NCBI GenBank assembly: GCA_934700385.1
Contig: CAKUXO010000045.1
Location: 1 to 5,021, forward strand
Direction of reading: 5' to 3'
DNA: 5,021 nt
Source: an uncultured Candidatus Melainabacteria bacterium
GTDB lineage: Bacteria; Cyanobacteriota; Vampirovibrionia; Gastranaerophilales; Gastranaerophilaceae
Shown: positions 1 to 5,021 of the stretch, piece by piece
Layout: every line of letters starts with the position of its first letter
Numbering within the stretch: position 1 is the first letter of the stretch
Notes under the pieces: generated by a model
What the model saw: the letters and a program-made list of their open reading frames with translations, nothing else
What the model was told of the DNA's origin: nothing
The model's database searches: none
Program-made: the position numbers and the translations under genes

Positions 1-696
1 TTAGCACAACGCTTGCGTGATGAAGGTTCTGAGCAAACGGTGACAAATTGTCACCAGTTGAAATTACAAGCTGATGATGGGAAAATGCGTAAAACTGATG
101 TTGCTGATATCAAGACAATTTTTCGTATAATCCAATCTATTCCGTCAAAGAAAGCTGAACCTATTAAACAATGGTTGGCTAAAGTCGGTCAAGAGCGTGT
201 TCAAGAAATGGCAGACCCATCAAAAGCTATTGATAGAGCAAGAGAAACTTATCAGAAGCTTGGTCGTTCTGAAAAGTGGATTCAGCAACGAATGACAGGT
301 CAAGAAACCAGAAATAAATTGACTGATTACTGGAAAGACCATGAAATCACAGAGGGTGAAGAATATGCAATTCTTACTAATATTATCCACCAAGAATGGT
401 CTGGGTTATCTGTAAAAGAACACAAAAATTTGAAAGGGTTAAAATCACAAAATCTTAGAGACCACATGTCTGAGGCAGAATTGATTTTTACAGCTTTAGC
501 AGAATTATCTACAAGACAAATTGCGGAATCTGAAAACGCAACTGGCATGGAAGAAAACAAAAAATCTGCAAAACGTGGCGGTAAGATTGCTAAAGAAGCA
601 AAAGAAAAGTTGGAATTAGAAACTGGTAAAAAAGTTGTAACTGATAGCAATTTTCTTCCGCATAAGCAACATAAACAAATTAAGGGAAAAGATTAA
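1..696 (+). CDS. BRO-N/DinD-type phage antirepressor-like protein (C-terminal part)
   Basis: The reading frame is open from the first base, so the true start lies left of the window; the TTG at 13 is internal. The visible 231 residues match, from memory of the family, prophage BRO-N domain proteins that are often annotated as antirepressors and are related to DinD. Recognisable blocks are NCHQLK and TDVAD near the start, QSIPSKKAEP at visible residues 45-54, a WI..R/LTDYW segment in the middle, the GLKSQNLRDHM block with LRDHM at 152-156, and a C-terminal EN..SAKRGGKIAKEA stretch. The protein ends in a lysine-rich tail. Family members are usually about 270-290 residues, so only the N-terminal 40-60 are probably missing. 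BRO-N domains bind DNA, and some family members counter phage repressors or respond to DNA damage; the role of this one is inferred. It is the last gene before the tRNA-derived junction, which fits cargo at the end of a prophage or integrative element. The codon usage looks somewhat less AT-rich by eye than in the helicase gene to the right. Confidence 0.85.
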   Translation, partial: LAQRLRDEGSEQTVTNCHQLKLQADDGKMRKTDVADIKTIFRIIQSIPSKKAEPIKQWLAKVGQERVQEMADPSKAIDRARETYQKLGRSEKWIQQRMTGQETRNKLTDYWKDHEITEGEEYAILTNIIHQEWSGLSVKEHKNLKGLKSQNLRDHMSEAELIFTALAELSTRQIAESENATGMEENKKSAKRGGKIAKEAKEKLELETGKKVVTDSNFLPHKQHKQIKGKD

Positions 697-855
697 TTAC
701 ATTTATTTAAAAGAAATATCTAACAGTGGCAACAAAATGGTAAGGAAAAAGTTCACATAAATTAACCATGTAAAGTCAGTATAAAAATGTTGATTAATTG
801 TGTTAAATCGGTAAAATTTTCAACCCAAATAATGCCTAAAAAAGGGACAAATGCG
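697..855. other. Non-coding terminal DNA of the putative element
   Basis: This AT-rich spacer lies between the BRO-N stop codon and the tRNA fragment. I see no credible gene in it. The small reading frames here run through the tRNA fragment and the terminator and have no convincing start or ribosome site. It contains the repeat at 726-747. A weak promoter-like pair, TTGATT at 790-795 and TAAAAT at 812-817 with 16-bp spacing, points toward the tRNA fragment but would drive no intact product. By position this would be the arm region of an attachment site. Confidence 0.5.
726..747 (+). repeat. Two degenerate 11-bp tandem repeats (GTGGCAA type)
   Basis: GTGGCAACAAA at 726-736 is followed directly by ATGGTAAGGAA at 737-747; the two units agree at 7 of 11 positions. 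The first unit shares GTGGCAA with the three tandem 11-bp units at 4231-4263. The pair sits about 110-130 bp from the tRNA-derived core, a plausible distance for arm-type binding sites of a tyrosine recombinase. The role is inference, and with one good copy and one poor copy chance is possible. Confidence 0.35.
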
Positions 856-902
856 ACCCTTTCACGGTGTAGACAGCGATTCGAATTCGCTTGGGGGTAC
901 CA
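856..902 (+). pseudogene. tRNA-Glu(TTC) 3' fragment, probable attachment site (att)
   Basis: Reading 5' to 3', the fragment has the end of an anticodon stem (ACC, 856-858), the anticodon loop CTTTCAC with anticodon TTC (859-865), the 3' stem strand GGTGT (866-870), a four-base variable region, a perfect 5-bp T stem (AGCGA 875-879 with TCGCT 887-891) around the T loop TTCGAAT (880-886), the acceptor strand TGGGGGT (892-898), discriminator A and encoded CCA (900-902). There is no acceptor 5' strand or D arm upstream. Even the anticodon stem fails beyond three pairs, because CG at 854-855 stands where the strand GGTGT requires AC. Homology to an intact gene therefore seems to begin at about 856. 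This matches integration with strand exchange at the anticodon loop. The fragment should not give a functional tRNA. Confidence 0.85.
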
Positions 903-934
903 TAAAAAAGACCATATAAAGTGGTCTTTTTTAT
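902..934. terminator. Bidirectional Rho-independent terminator
   Basis: A hairpin begins at the last base of the tRNA CCA. The core stem AAAAAAGACCA (904-914) pairs perfectly with TGGTCTTTTTT (922-932) around a 7-base loop, and two more A-T pairs extend it to 13 bp. The T tract follows the GACCA stem on the + strand, and the A tract on the left becomes a T tract on the - strand, so it can work both ways. It probably ended the original tRNA-Glu transcript and also stops the convergent helicase gene, whose stop codon lies about 90 bp away. Confidence 0.85.
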
Positions 935-996
935 TGTCTAATTTTTCGAAATATATATTATATTCATAAAGGCTCATTGTGTTGTTCAATTTTCTC

Positions 997-1024
997 AAGC
1001 ATAATATCTTCTTCTATAATGCTT
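997..1024. repeat. Imperfect inverted repeat at the end of the helicase gene
   Basis: AAGCATAATA (997-1006) and TATAATGCTT (1015-1024) pair at 9 of 10 positions around an 8-base loop and overlap the helicase stop codon. On the helicase strand the stem is followed by GAGAAAATT, not a T run, so it is not a standard terminator. It could be a weak mRNA 3'-end structure or chance in AT-rich DNA. Confidence 0.3.
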
Positions 1025-4000
1025 ATTGATTACAAATACACAAATCATTTTGATAAGGACAAAAAGTGCAAGAATTTTTGCTTGGTGTCGGGTCAAAATT
1101 ATGCTCTTTAATACCTTTTATAGCTTTAGTGTATTTATCAAGAATTTTTTTAATGTCTTCATCTGTGTATTCAACAACGCAAGGCTTTCTAAAATCTTGT
1201 GGAAATACAAAAGTTGTTGCTTCAACTTTTTTACCTGTAGTTTTTTCTAAGAAATATTTATATAAACCCATTTGAATATAATAATCTTCGTGTCCACCTA
1301 AACTGTCATCTTCAAGCGTTGTTAGACAAATTTCTTTTTTATCTTTAGCACGTCCTGTTTTATAGTCAAAAATTCTAAATTTATCATTAACAAGGTTTAT
1401 TCTATCTGGCAGTCCCTTAAACATAACGCCTTCAAACTCGGTTATAATATCATTTTCCACGTTATAAATCGTACTGATATCAGTCAAACTTAAATCTTTT
1501 TCATAAAACTCTTTAATAGTAGTTTCAGCAATTGTTTTATATTGCTCTCTTTGCGTAAAAGATGAAAAAGCAAATTTATCTATCTGTTTTTTAACTTCTT
1601 CAACAAAAATTTCACTTTCCCAAAACTTACCTTTATTTTGTGCTGATTTAACCGCATTTTCGCACGCTTTATGAACAGCTGAACCAAAATTTAAAGAATC
1701 TGGAATTGAAGTTTTAGGTGAACTAAGTTGAAGGATTTTATCGAAGAAAAACATTCTTGGACATTTGATATAAGGGTTAATCAATGATGGTGAATAATAA
1801 TTGATTTTATTTAATTCTACATCAATTATTGATTTAAAATCACGCTCGTAGTCGTAATCTTCAACAGTAAACGCTTTTGCCCACTTATAAATTTGTGGTT
1901 CTTTTTTATCTTTTACAAATGAATTTATTTCTAAAAGTTCTGGTGAAATTTCACTTACTCTAAGTAATGCTGAATGTCCTTCACAACTGTCACCACCAAC
2001 ATAAGAAAGTCTTAAGGTGTGTTTTGCTCTTGTCATACCAACGTACATTTTATTGATTTTATCCGCTCTTTTATAAGTTTTCCAAGTAGCTTCATCTCTT
2101 TCATCTTCTTTAGATAATGGAATTGACGGTTTAATTATCGGTTTAGAGCTGCTTTCCCATTTTTTAGGTTTAAGTGTTGGCATATAAACGTATGTATATT
2201 CTAAACCTTTTGAGCTTTGATAAGTCGTAAGCTGAATTGCATTACTTTTTTCATCTTCTTTTTCGATTTTTAGTGCAATTTTTTCGTTTTGAAGCATATC
2301 TAAATATTCTACAAAATCTTCTAAATTAACTTCTTTGTATTGACTTGAATATGTGTAAGCTTCATCTAAAAATCTTTTTAGAGCTTGGATGTTTTCTAAT
2401 TTGTTCGTTTCACAATTAAAGAAGAAATCCAAAATTCCTGTTTTTGCAGCACATTGAGAAACAACTCTGTAAACTGTTTCACCTTGTAACATTGTTGTTT
2501 TAAGATTTTTGTAAACAGAAAGAAAATGTTTGATATCCTCTGGCGCATTCTCATCTTGTATAATTCGATCCATCGCATTAATAAAATTCGTACATCTTGA
2601 ATTTTCTTCATATAATTTTGTAAAAGATTCAGCTGAAATATTAAATGGTGGTAATAACAGAAGTCTAAAAAGTTTATCTGAATTAGCATTTGGATTTACA
2701 AGAGTTTGCAAATAATAATATAAAACAATTGCAGACTTAATTTCAAAAATATTTTTACCCTCTTTTAATTCGTAAGGAATATTTCTGTTGTGCAATAATT
2801 TTGCAAAATTAGCCAATTCATCATTACTTGTAGAAAGAATTGCTATTTCAGATAAATCTTTTTCTTTTGTGTCTTTATTTATCGGACATTCAGCAGAATT
2901 TATAAGTTCATCAATTTCTTTAACAATGTCGTTTGCTTGTTGTTCTTCGTCATAATAAACATTTAATCGGACTTTTTTCTCGTGTTCTAAAACTTTTTCA
3001 TTAACTGCTTTTAAGTTAATTTCTTTATCAAGGAGTTCTGTATTTAATTCTTCAACTGTTTTTGCAACGTCAAGAATAGTTTGAGTTGAACGTCTGTTTT
3101 CAACAAACTTTATCGGCTCACCTATTTCTTTACCATATTTCTCCCAAAAAGTTTGAATATTATCAATTCTTGAACCTTGTGCGGCGTTAATAATTTGTTT
3201 ATCATCACCAACAACAAAGACATTACCCTTAGCAGAATTATCAACAAGGTGAAAAATCAATTCATTTTGTGCTTTATTTGTGTCTTGATATTCATCAATA
3301 ATAATATAATCATATTGATTAGAAATTTTTTCGGCAAAATCGGGGGCGTTTTCAAATTTTTCTAAGATATAGTTAATCATATCATCATAATCAATATATC
3401 CGCCAAGTTCCATTTTTTCTCGATATAAGTTGAAAAACCTATAAAGCTCTCTAACTTTTTCGATTTTATCTTCTATTTTTTGTATGTTGTTTGCATAATT
3501 TTTTCTTTTATTTGGTTTGTTATCACGCTCATATTCTAAGGCTTTAATTGCAGGCAGCCATTCTAAATCGCTTTTAATATTAGCTTCTAGGGTTTCACCT
3601 TTTTTATCTAAAATTCTGAATTTTTTTAAATATTCTATTCCATCTTTAATTGACCCATAACATACATATTTATTGGCTTTTTCGCTTTTATAATAAACTG
3701 CATCGTCGATTTCATCAATACATTCTTTTAAAAGAGAAATTTTAATGCTATCGGGAATTAGTTTCACACTAGCAGGAACATCGAATTCTTCTGCGTATTC
3801 TCCGATAATTTTGTTACAAAAGCTGTGGAAAGTGTGGATTTCTACGTTGTTATTATTTTCATCTAATTCTTCTAGTACACGCTTTTTCATCTCACTTGCA
3901 CCGGCTCTAGAATAAGTCATACACAAAATTCTTTCAGGATTAACGCCTTGTAAAATCATAGCTTGTAATCTTTTAATTACGGTATAAGTTTTTCCTGTCC

Positions 4001-4109
4001 CAGGGCCAGCTAGAACAAGAAATTTTCCATCAATATTTTCAACACACTTTTTCTGCTCGTTATTAAGACTTTTTATAATTTTATCTAATTTTTCCACAAC
4101 CTTTTGCAT
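1023..4109 (-). CDS. UvrD-like SF1A DNA helicase fused to a PD-(D/E)XK iron-sulphur nuclease
   Basis: This complete 1028-residue cytoplasmic protein (numbered from the ATG at 4109) should use ATP to unwind DNA 3' to 5' and cut it. Helicase motifs run in order: Q19; Walker A GPGTGKT with K40; TYSRAGASEM (Ia, from about 65); DEYQD 272-276 (II); GDDKQ 301-305 (III); NRRS 338-341 (IV); TYQSSKGLEY 629-638 (V); YVGMTRAK 689-696 with R694 (VI). The nuclease starts near 771 with SPSLINPYIKCPR. Expected catalytic residues are H813, D902, D915 and K917 (DYKTG), and Q946/Y950 (QxxxY). C783 with the C-terminal C1014, C1017 and C1024 (or C1026) fits the 4Fe-4S cysteines of AddB/Cas4-type nucleases. The layout recalls AddA and AdnA/AdnB but in one chain with no visible partner, so a general repair nuclease, a recombination nuclease or a defence enzyme are all possible. 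Motif III lacks the usual aromatic-Arg (NAAQGS instead of Y.[WF]RGA), and motif V has Gln where His is usual. An upstream in-frame GTG at 4115 is less likely because it overlaps the ribosome site. The gene is strongly AT-rich and shows no frameshift. Confidence 0.93.
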   Translation of the reverse strand: MQKVVEKLDKIIKSLNNEQKKCVENIDGKFLVLAGPGTGKTYTVIKRLQAMILQGVNPERILCMTYSRAGASEMKKRVLEELDENNNNVEIHTFHSFCNKIIGEYAEEFDVPASVKLIPDSIKISLLKECIDEIDDAVYYKSEKANKYVCYGSIKDGIEYLKKFRILDKKGETLEANIKSDLEWLPAIKALEYERDNKPNKRKNYANNIQKIEDKIEKVRELYRFFNLYREKMELGGYIDYDDMINYILEKFENAPDFAEKISNQYDYIIIDEYQDTNKAQNELIFHLVDNSAKGNVFVVGDDKQIINAAQGSRIDNIQTFWEKYGKEIGEPIKFVENRRSTQTILDVAKTVEELNTELLDKEINLKAVNEKVLEHEKKVRLNVYYDEEQQANDIVKEIDELINSAECPINKDTKEKDLSEIAILSTSNDELANFAKLLHNRNIPYELKEGKNIFEIKSAIVLYYYLQTLVNPNANSDKLFRLLLLPPFNISAESFTKLYEENSRCTNFINAMDRIIQDENAPEDIKHFLSVYKNLKTTMLQGETVYRVVSQCAAKTGILDFFFNCETNKLENIQALKRFLDEAYTYSSQYKEVNLEDFVEYLDMLQNEKIALKIEKEDEKSNAIQLTTYQSSKGLEYTYVYMPTLKPKKWESSSKPIIKPSIPLSKEDERDEATWKTYKRADKINKMYVGMTRAKHTLRLSYVGGDSCEGHSALLRVSEISPELLEINSFVKDKKEPQIYKWAKAFTVEDYDYERDFKSIIDVELNKINYYSPSLINPYIKCPRMFFFDKILQLSSPKTSIPDSLNFGSAVHKACENAVKSAQNKGKFWESEIFVEEVKKQIDKFAFSSFTQREQYKTIAETTIKEFYEKDLSLTDISTIYNVENDIITEFEGVMFKGLPDRINLVNDKFRIFDYKTGRAKDKKEICLTTLEDDSLGGHEDYYIQMGLYKYFLEKTTGKKVEATTFVFPQDFRKPCVVEYTDEDIKKILDKYTKAIKGIKEHNFDPTPSKNSCTFCPYQNDLCICNQ

Positions 4110-4110
4110 T

Positions 4111-4119
4111 ATCACCCCT
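4111..4119 (-). promoter_or_regulatory. Ribosome binding site of the helicase-nuclease (decides the start)
   Basis: On the - strand AGGGGTGAT resembles the anti-Shine-Dalgarno complement AGGAGGTGAT. Its GGGG lies five bases before the ATG at 4109. The alternative GTG start (4115-4113) lies inside this site and would have no spacer, so the ATG two codons later is preferred. Confidence 0.65.
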
Positions 4120-4136
4120 AAATCTTTTGTGCCTCA

Positions 4137-4165
4137 AGTATAGCATATATCTGACTAAAAGCCTA
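4137..4165 (-). promoter_or_regulatory. Predicted promoter of the helicase-nuclease gene
   Basis: On the - strand TATACT (4142-4137) is a 5/6 match to the -10 consensus and is preceded directly by TGC, an extended -10. The -35 at 17-bp spacing is poor (TAGGCT, 4165-4160), which an extended -10 can offset. Transcription would start near 4130 and give a leader of about 20 bases before the ATG at 4109. Confidence 0.55.
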
Positions 4166-4222
4166 CTGAATTTTGCAAGGTTTTAGATTTCTATGTACGA
4201 ACTTTTTATTAACTTATATCAC

Positions 4223-4251
4223 TTGACTTTGTGGCAAGAATGTGGCAAAAT
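4223..4251 (+). promoter_or_regulatory. Predicted promoter of fic
   Basis: TTGACT (4223-4228, 5/6) and CAAAAT (4246-4251, 4/6) are 17 bp apart. TGG before the -10 gives an extended -10. Transcription would start near 4258, about 17 bases before the fic ATG. The spacer and -10 lie within the 11-bp tandem repeats, so a protein bound there would block RNA polymerase. Confidence 0.5.
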
Positions 4252-4263
4252 AGTGGCAAAAAT
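4231..4263 (+). repeat. Three tandem 11-bp repeats, consensus GTGGCAAAAAT, over the fic promoter
   Basis: Units start at 4231, 4242 and 4253, each beginning GTGGCAA and differing only in the last four bases. The 11-bp period, about one helical turn, would put three bound protein copies on the same DNA face. The array covers the promoter spacer, the -10 and the probable start point, as an operator would. A related but degenerate pair lies at 726-747. The array could be an operator for self-regulation of fic or arm-type recombinase sites; the sequence cannot decide. Confidence 0.7.
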
Positions 4264-4269
4264 AAGGAA
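4264..4269 (+). promoter_or_regulatory. Ribosome binding site of fic
   Basis: AAGGAA lies five bases before the ATG at 4275, directly after the last 11-bp repeat. It supports this start. Confidence 0.6.
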
Positions 4270-4274
4270 CTAAT

Positions 4275-5021
4275 ATGGCAAAATTTGAACCTAAATATGA
4301 GATTACAAATTCTATCGCTAATAATCTTATTCAAATTGAAAGGGTTAAAGAAGGTATTAAAAATTTACCAATAAATCCAAAACTTCTTACTTCCCTTAGA
4401 GAAACTGCTAAAATGACAACTATTCACTATTCTACTCAAATAGAGGGAAACAGGCTTTCTCAAGAAGAAGTTTATAATGTTTTAAAAAATCCAAACAAAA
4501 TAATTTCTAACACAGGACGAATTAGAGATGAAAAAGAAATCAAAGGATATTATATTGCCTTAGATTATATAGAAAAATTGATTAAAGAAAAAGCAACTAT
4601 TACCGAAAAGTACATAAAGCAAATTCATGCACTTGTAGATGGTGGTGGAAATAAAAAGGTAAAACCAACTGAATATCGTGAGGGGCAAAATGTAATAACG
4701 GATTCTTTGTCTGGAAATATTGTATATATGCCTCCAGAGGCAAAAGACGTACCTCTATTAATGAAAGAATTTGTAAACTGGATAAATACAACAAATGATA
4801 TTCCAGTACCAATTAAAGCTGCAATTATTCATTATCAATTTGTTACAATTCACCCATATTTTGATGGAAATGGAAGAACTGCAAGGCTTTTAACTACATT
4901 AGCTCTGCACAAAGGAGGATATGACCTAAAAGGGATTTATTCATTAGAAGAATATTATGCAAAAGATTTACAAGGCTATTATGATGCTATAACTATTGGA
5001 AAATCTCATAACTATTACTTA
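4275..5021 (+). CDS. Fic-family protein (class II Fic AMP-transferase), C-terminus cut off
   Basis: Fic enzymes transfer AMP or a related nucleotide part to hydroxyl side chains of target proteins. The 249 visible residues contain the full catalytic motif HPYFDGNGRTAR at 193-204, with H193 as general base, D197 for metal binding and GNGR for phosphate binding. Upstream is the inhibitory motif S53-x3-E57-G58 (STQIEG), whose Glu normally blocks productive ATP binding. Its position before the Fic core makes this a class II, self-contained enzyme with no separate antitoxin. A target-docking flap is likely around residues 135-155 (YREGQNVI ... NIVYMPPE). The frame runs off the right edge; relatives usually total about 330-380 residues and often end in a winged helix-turn-helix, so a DNA-binding tail may lie outside the window. 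The gene is divergent from the helicase-nuclease, with its own promoter and ribosome site. The cellular target is unknown. Both key motifs are intact, so the visible part looks functional. Confidence 0.93.
   Translation, partial: MAKFEPKYEITNSIANNLIQIERVKEGIKNLPINPKLLTSLRETAKMTTIHYSTQIEGNRLSQEEVYNVLKNPNKIISNTGRIRDEKEIKGYYIALDYIEKLIKEKATITEKYIKQIHALVDGGGNKKVKPTEYREGQNVITDSLSGNIVYMPPEAKDVPLLMKEFVNWINTTNDIPVPIKAAIIHYQFVTIHPYFDGNGRTARLLTTLALHKGGYDLKGIYSLEEYYAKDLQGYYDAITIGKSHNYYL

Larger units (their letters stand above)
1..902. mobile_element. Putative right end of an element integrated in a tRNA-Glu gene
   Basis: A tRNA fragment with only its 3' half (856-902) preceded by a phage-type gene is the arrangement left at the distal end of an element integrated in a tRNA gene. 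The intact, reconstituted tRNA should be at the other end. Because the fragment reads left to right, the element should lie on its left and the old chromosome, including the native tRNA terminator, on its right. No integrase is visible in the window, and the other boundary lies outside it. The assignment rests on the att-like fragment and the BRO-N gene and is inference. A tandem array of elements at this locus is an alternative. Confidence 0.55.

Noticed and set aside
790..817. Promoter TTGATT / TAAAAT pointing at the tRNA fragment
   Set aside because: Spacing of 16 bp and a good -10, but such matches are common in AT-rich DNA and no intact gene follows, so it is mentioned only within the spacer description.
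825..902. Complete tRNA-Glu gene
   Set aside because: The stretch upstream of the anticodon has no D arm, no acceptor strand pairing well with TGGGGGT (CAACCCA gives only four pairs), and the outer anticodon stem is mismatched.
787..969. 60-residue open frame on the + strand
   Set aside because: It reads through the tRNA fragment and the terminator and has no convincing ribosome site; the central residues are simply translated tRNA sequence.
762..998. 78-residue open frame on the - strand
   Set aside because: It starts at a TTG without a ribosome site and runs antisense through the terminator hairpin and the tRNA-Glu fragment; no recognisable domain.
2396..2689. 97-residue open frame inside the helicase gene, same strand, other frame
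   Set aside because: It is a frame shadow of the helicase coding sequence, which is continuous here; there is no independent start signal or domain.
4113..4115. GTG start for the helicase-nuclease (1030 residues)
   Set aside because: This codon is part of the best ribosome binding site and leaves no spacer; the ATG at 4109 is better placed.
4600..4812. 70-residue open frame antisense to fic
   Set aside because: It is a shadow of the fic coding frame, which is clearly the real gene by its conserved motifs.
1..5021. CRISPR array or riboswitch
   Set aside because: No regularly spaced long repeats were seen; the only tandem repeats are 11 bp without spacers, and the leaders of the helicase and fic genes are too short (about 20 bases) for a riboswitch.

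Overview
The window comes from an AT-rich bacterial genome and appears to contain one end of an integrated genetic element. The host cannot be named from the sequence. A tRNA-Glu 3' end with an encoded CCA and the acceptor strand TGGGGGT resembles the tRNA-Glu of cyanobacteria and their relatives. A low-GC, non-photosynthetic cyanobacterial lineage (Melainabacteria/Gastranaerophilales type) is therefore one guess, held with low confidence.

Layout: (1) 1-696, + strand: C-terminal part of a BRO-N/DinD-type protein, a phage antirepressor-like family typical of prophages and related elements. (2) 697-855: non-coding terminal DNA of the putative element, with a short 11-bp-period repeat containing GTGGCAA. 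(3) 856-902: a tRNA-Glu(TTC) gene fragment running only from inside the anticodon stem to CCA. Its 5' half is absent, as expected of an attachment site left when a tyrosine recombinase integrates into the 3' half of a tRNA gene. By this geometry the element lies to the left and older chromosome to the right. (4) 902-934: a symmetrical hairpin that can terminate transcription from both sides. (5) 1023-4109, - strand: a complete single-chain DNA helicase-nuclease, with an SF1A UvrD-like helicase followed by an AddB/Cas4-like PD-(D/E)XK nuclease with iron-sulphur-type cysteines. (6) 4110-4274: a divergent promoter region with three tandem 11-bp GTGGCAA repeats over the promoter of the next gene. 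(7) 4275 to the right edge, + strand: a Fic-family AMP-transferase with an N-terminal inhibitory motif, cut by the window end.

The helicase-nuclease and fic are divergently transcribed from one 165-bp region. Nothing else shows that they work together. The helicase-nuclease probably acts on DNA ends in repair or against foreign DNA. The Fic protein probably modifies a protein target and is held off by its own inhibitory helix. The points most worth checking are the tRNA-derived attachment site, the altered motifs III and V of the helicase, and the GTGGCAA repeats found in both intergenic regions.
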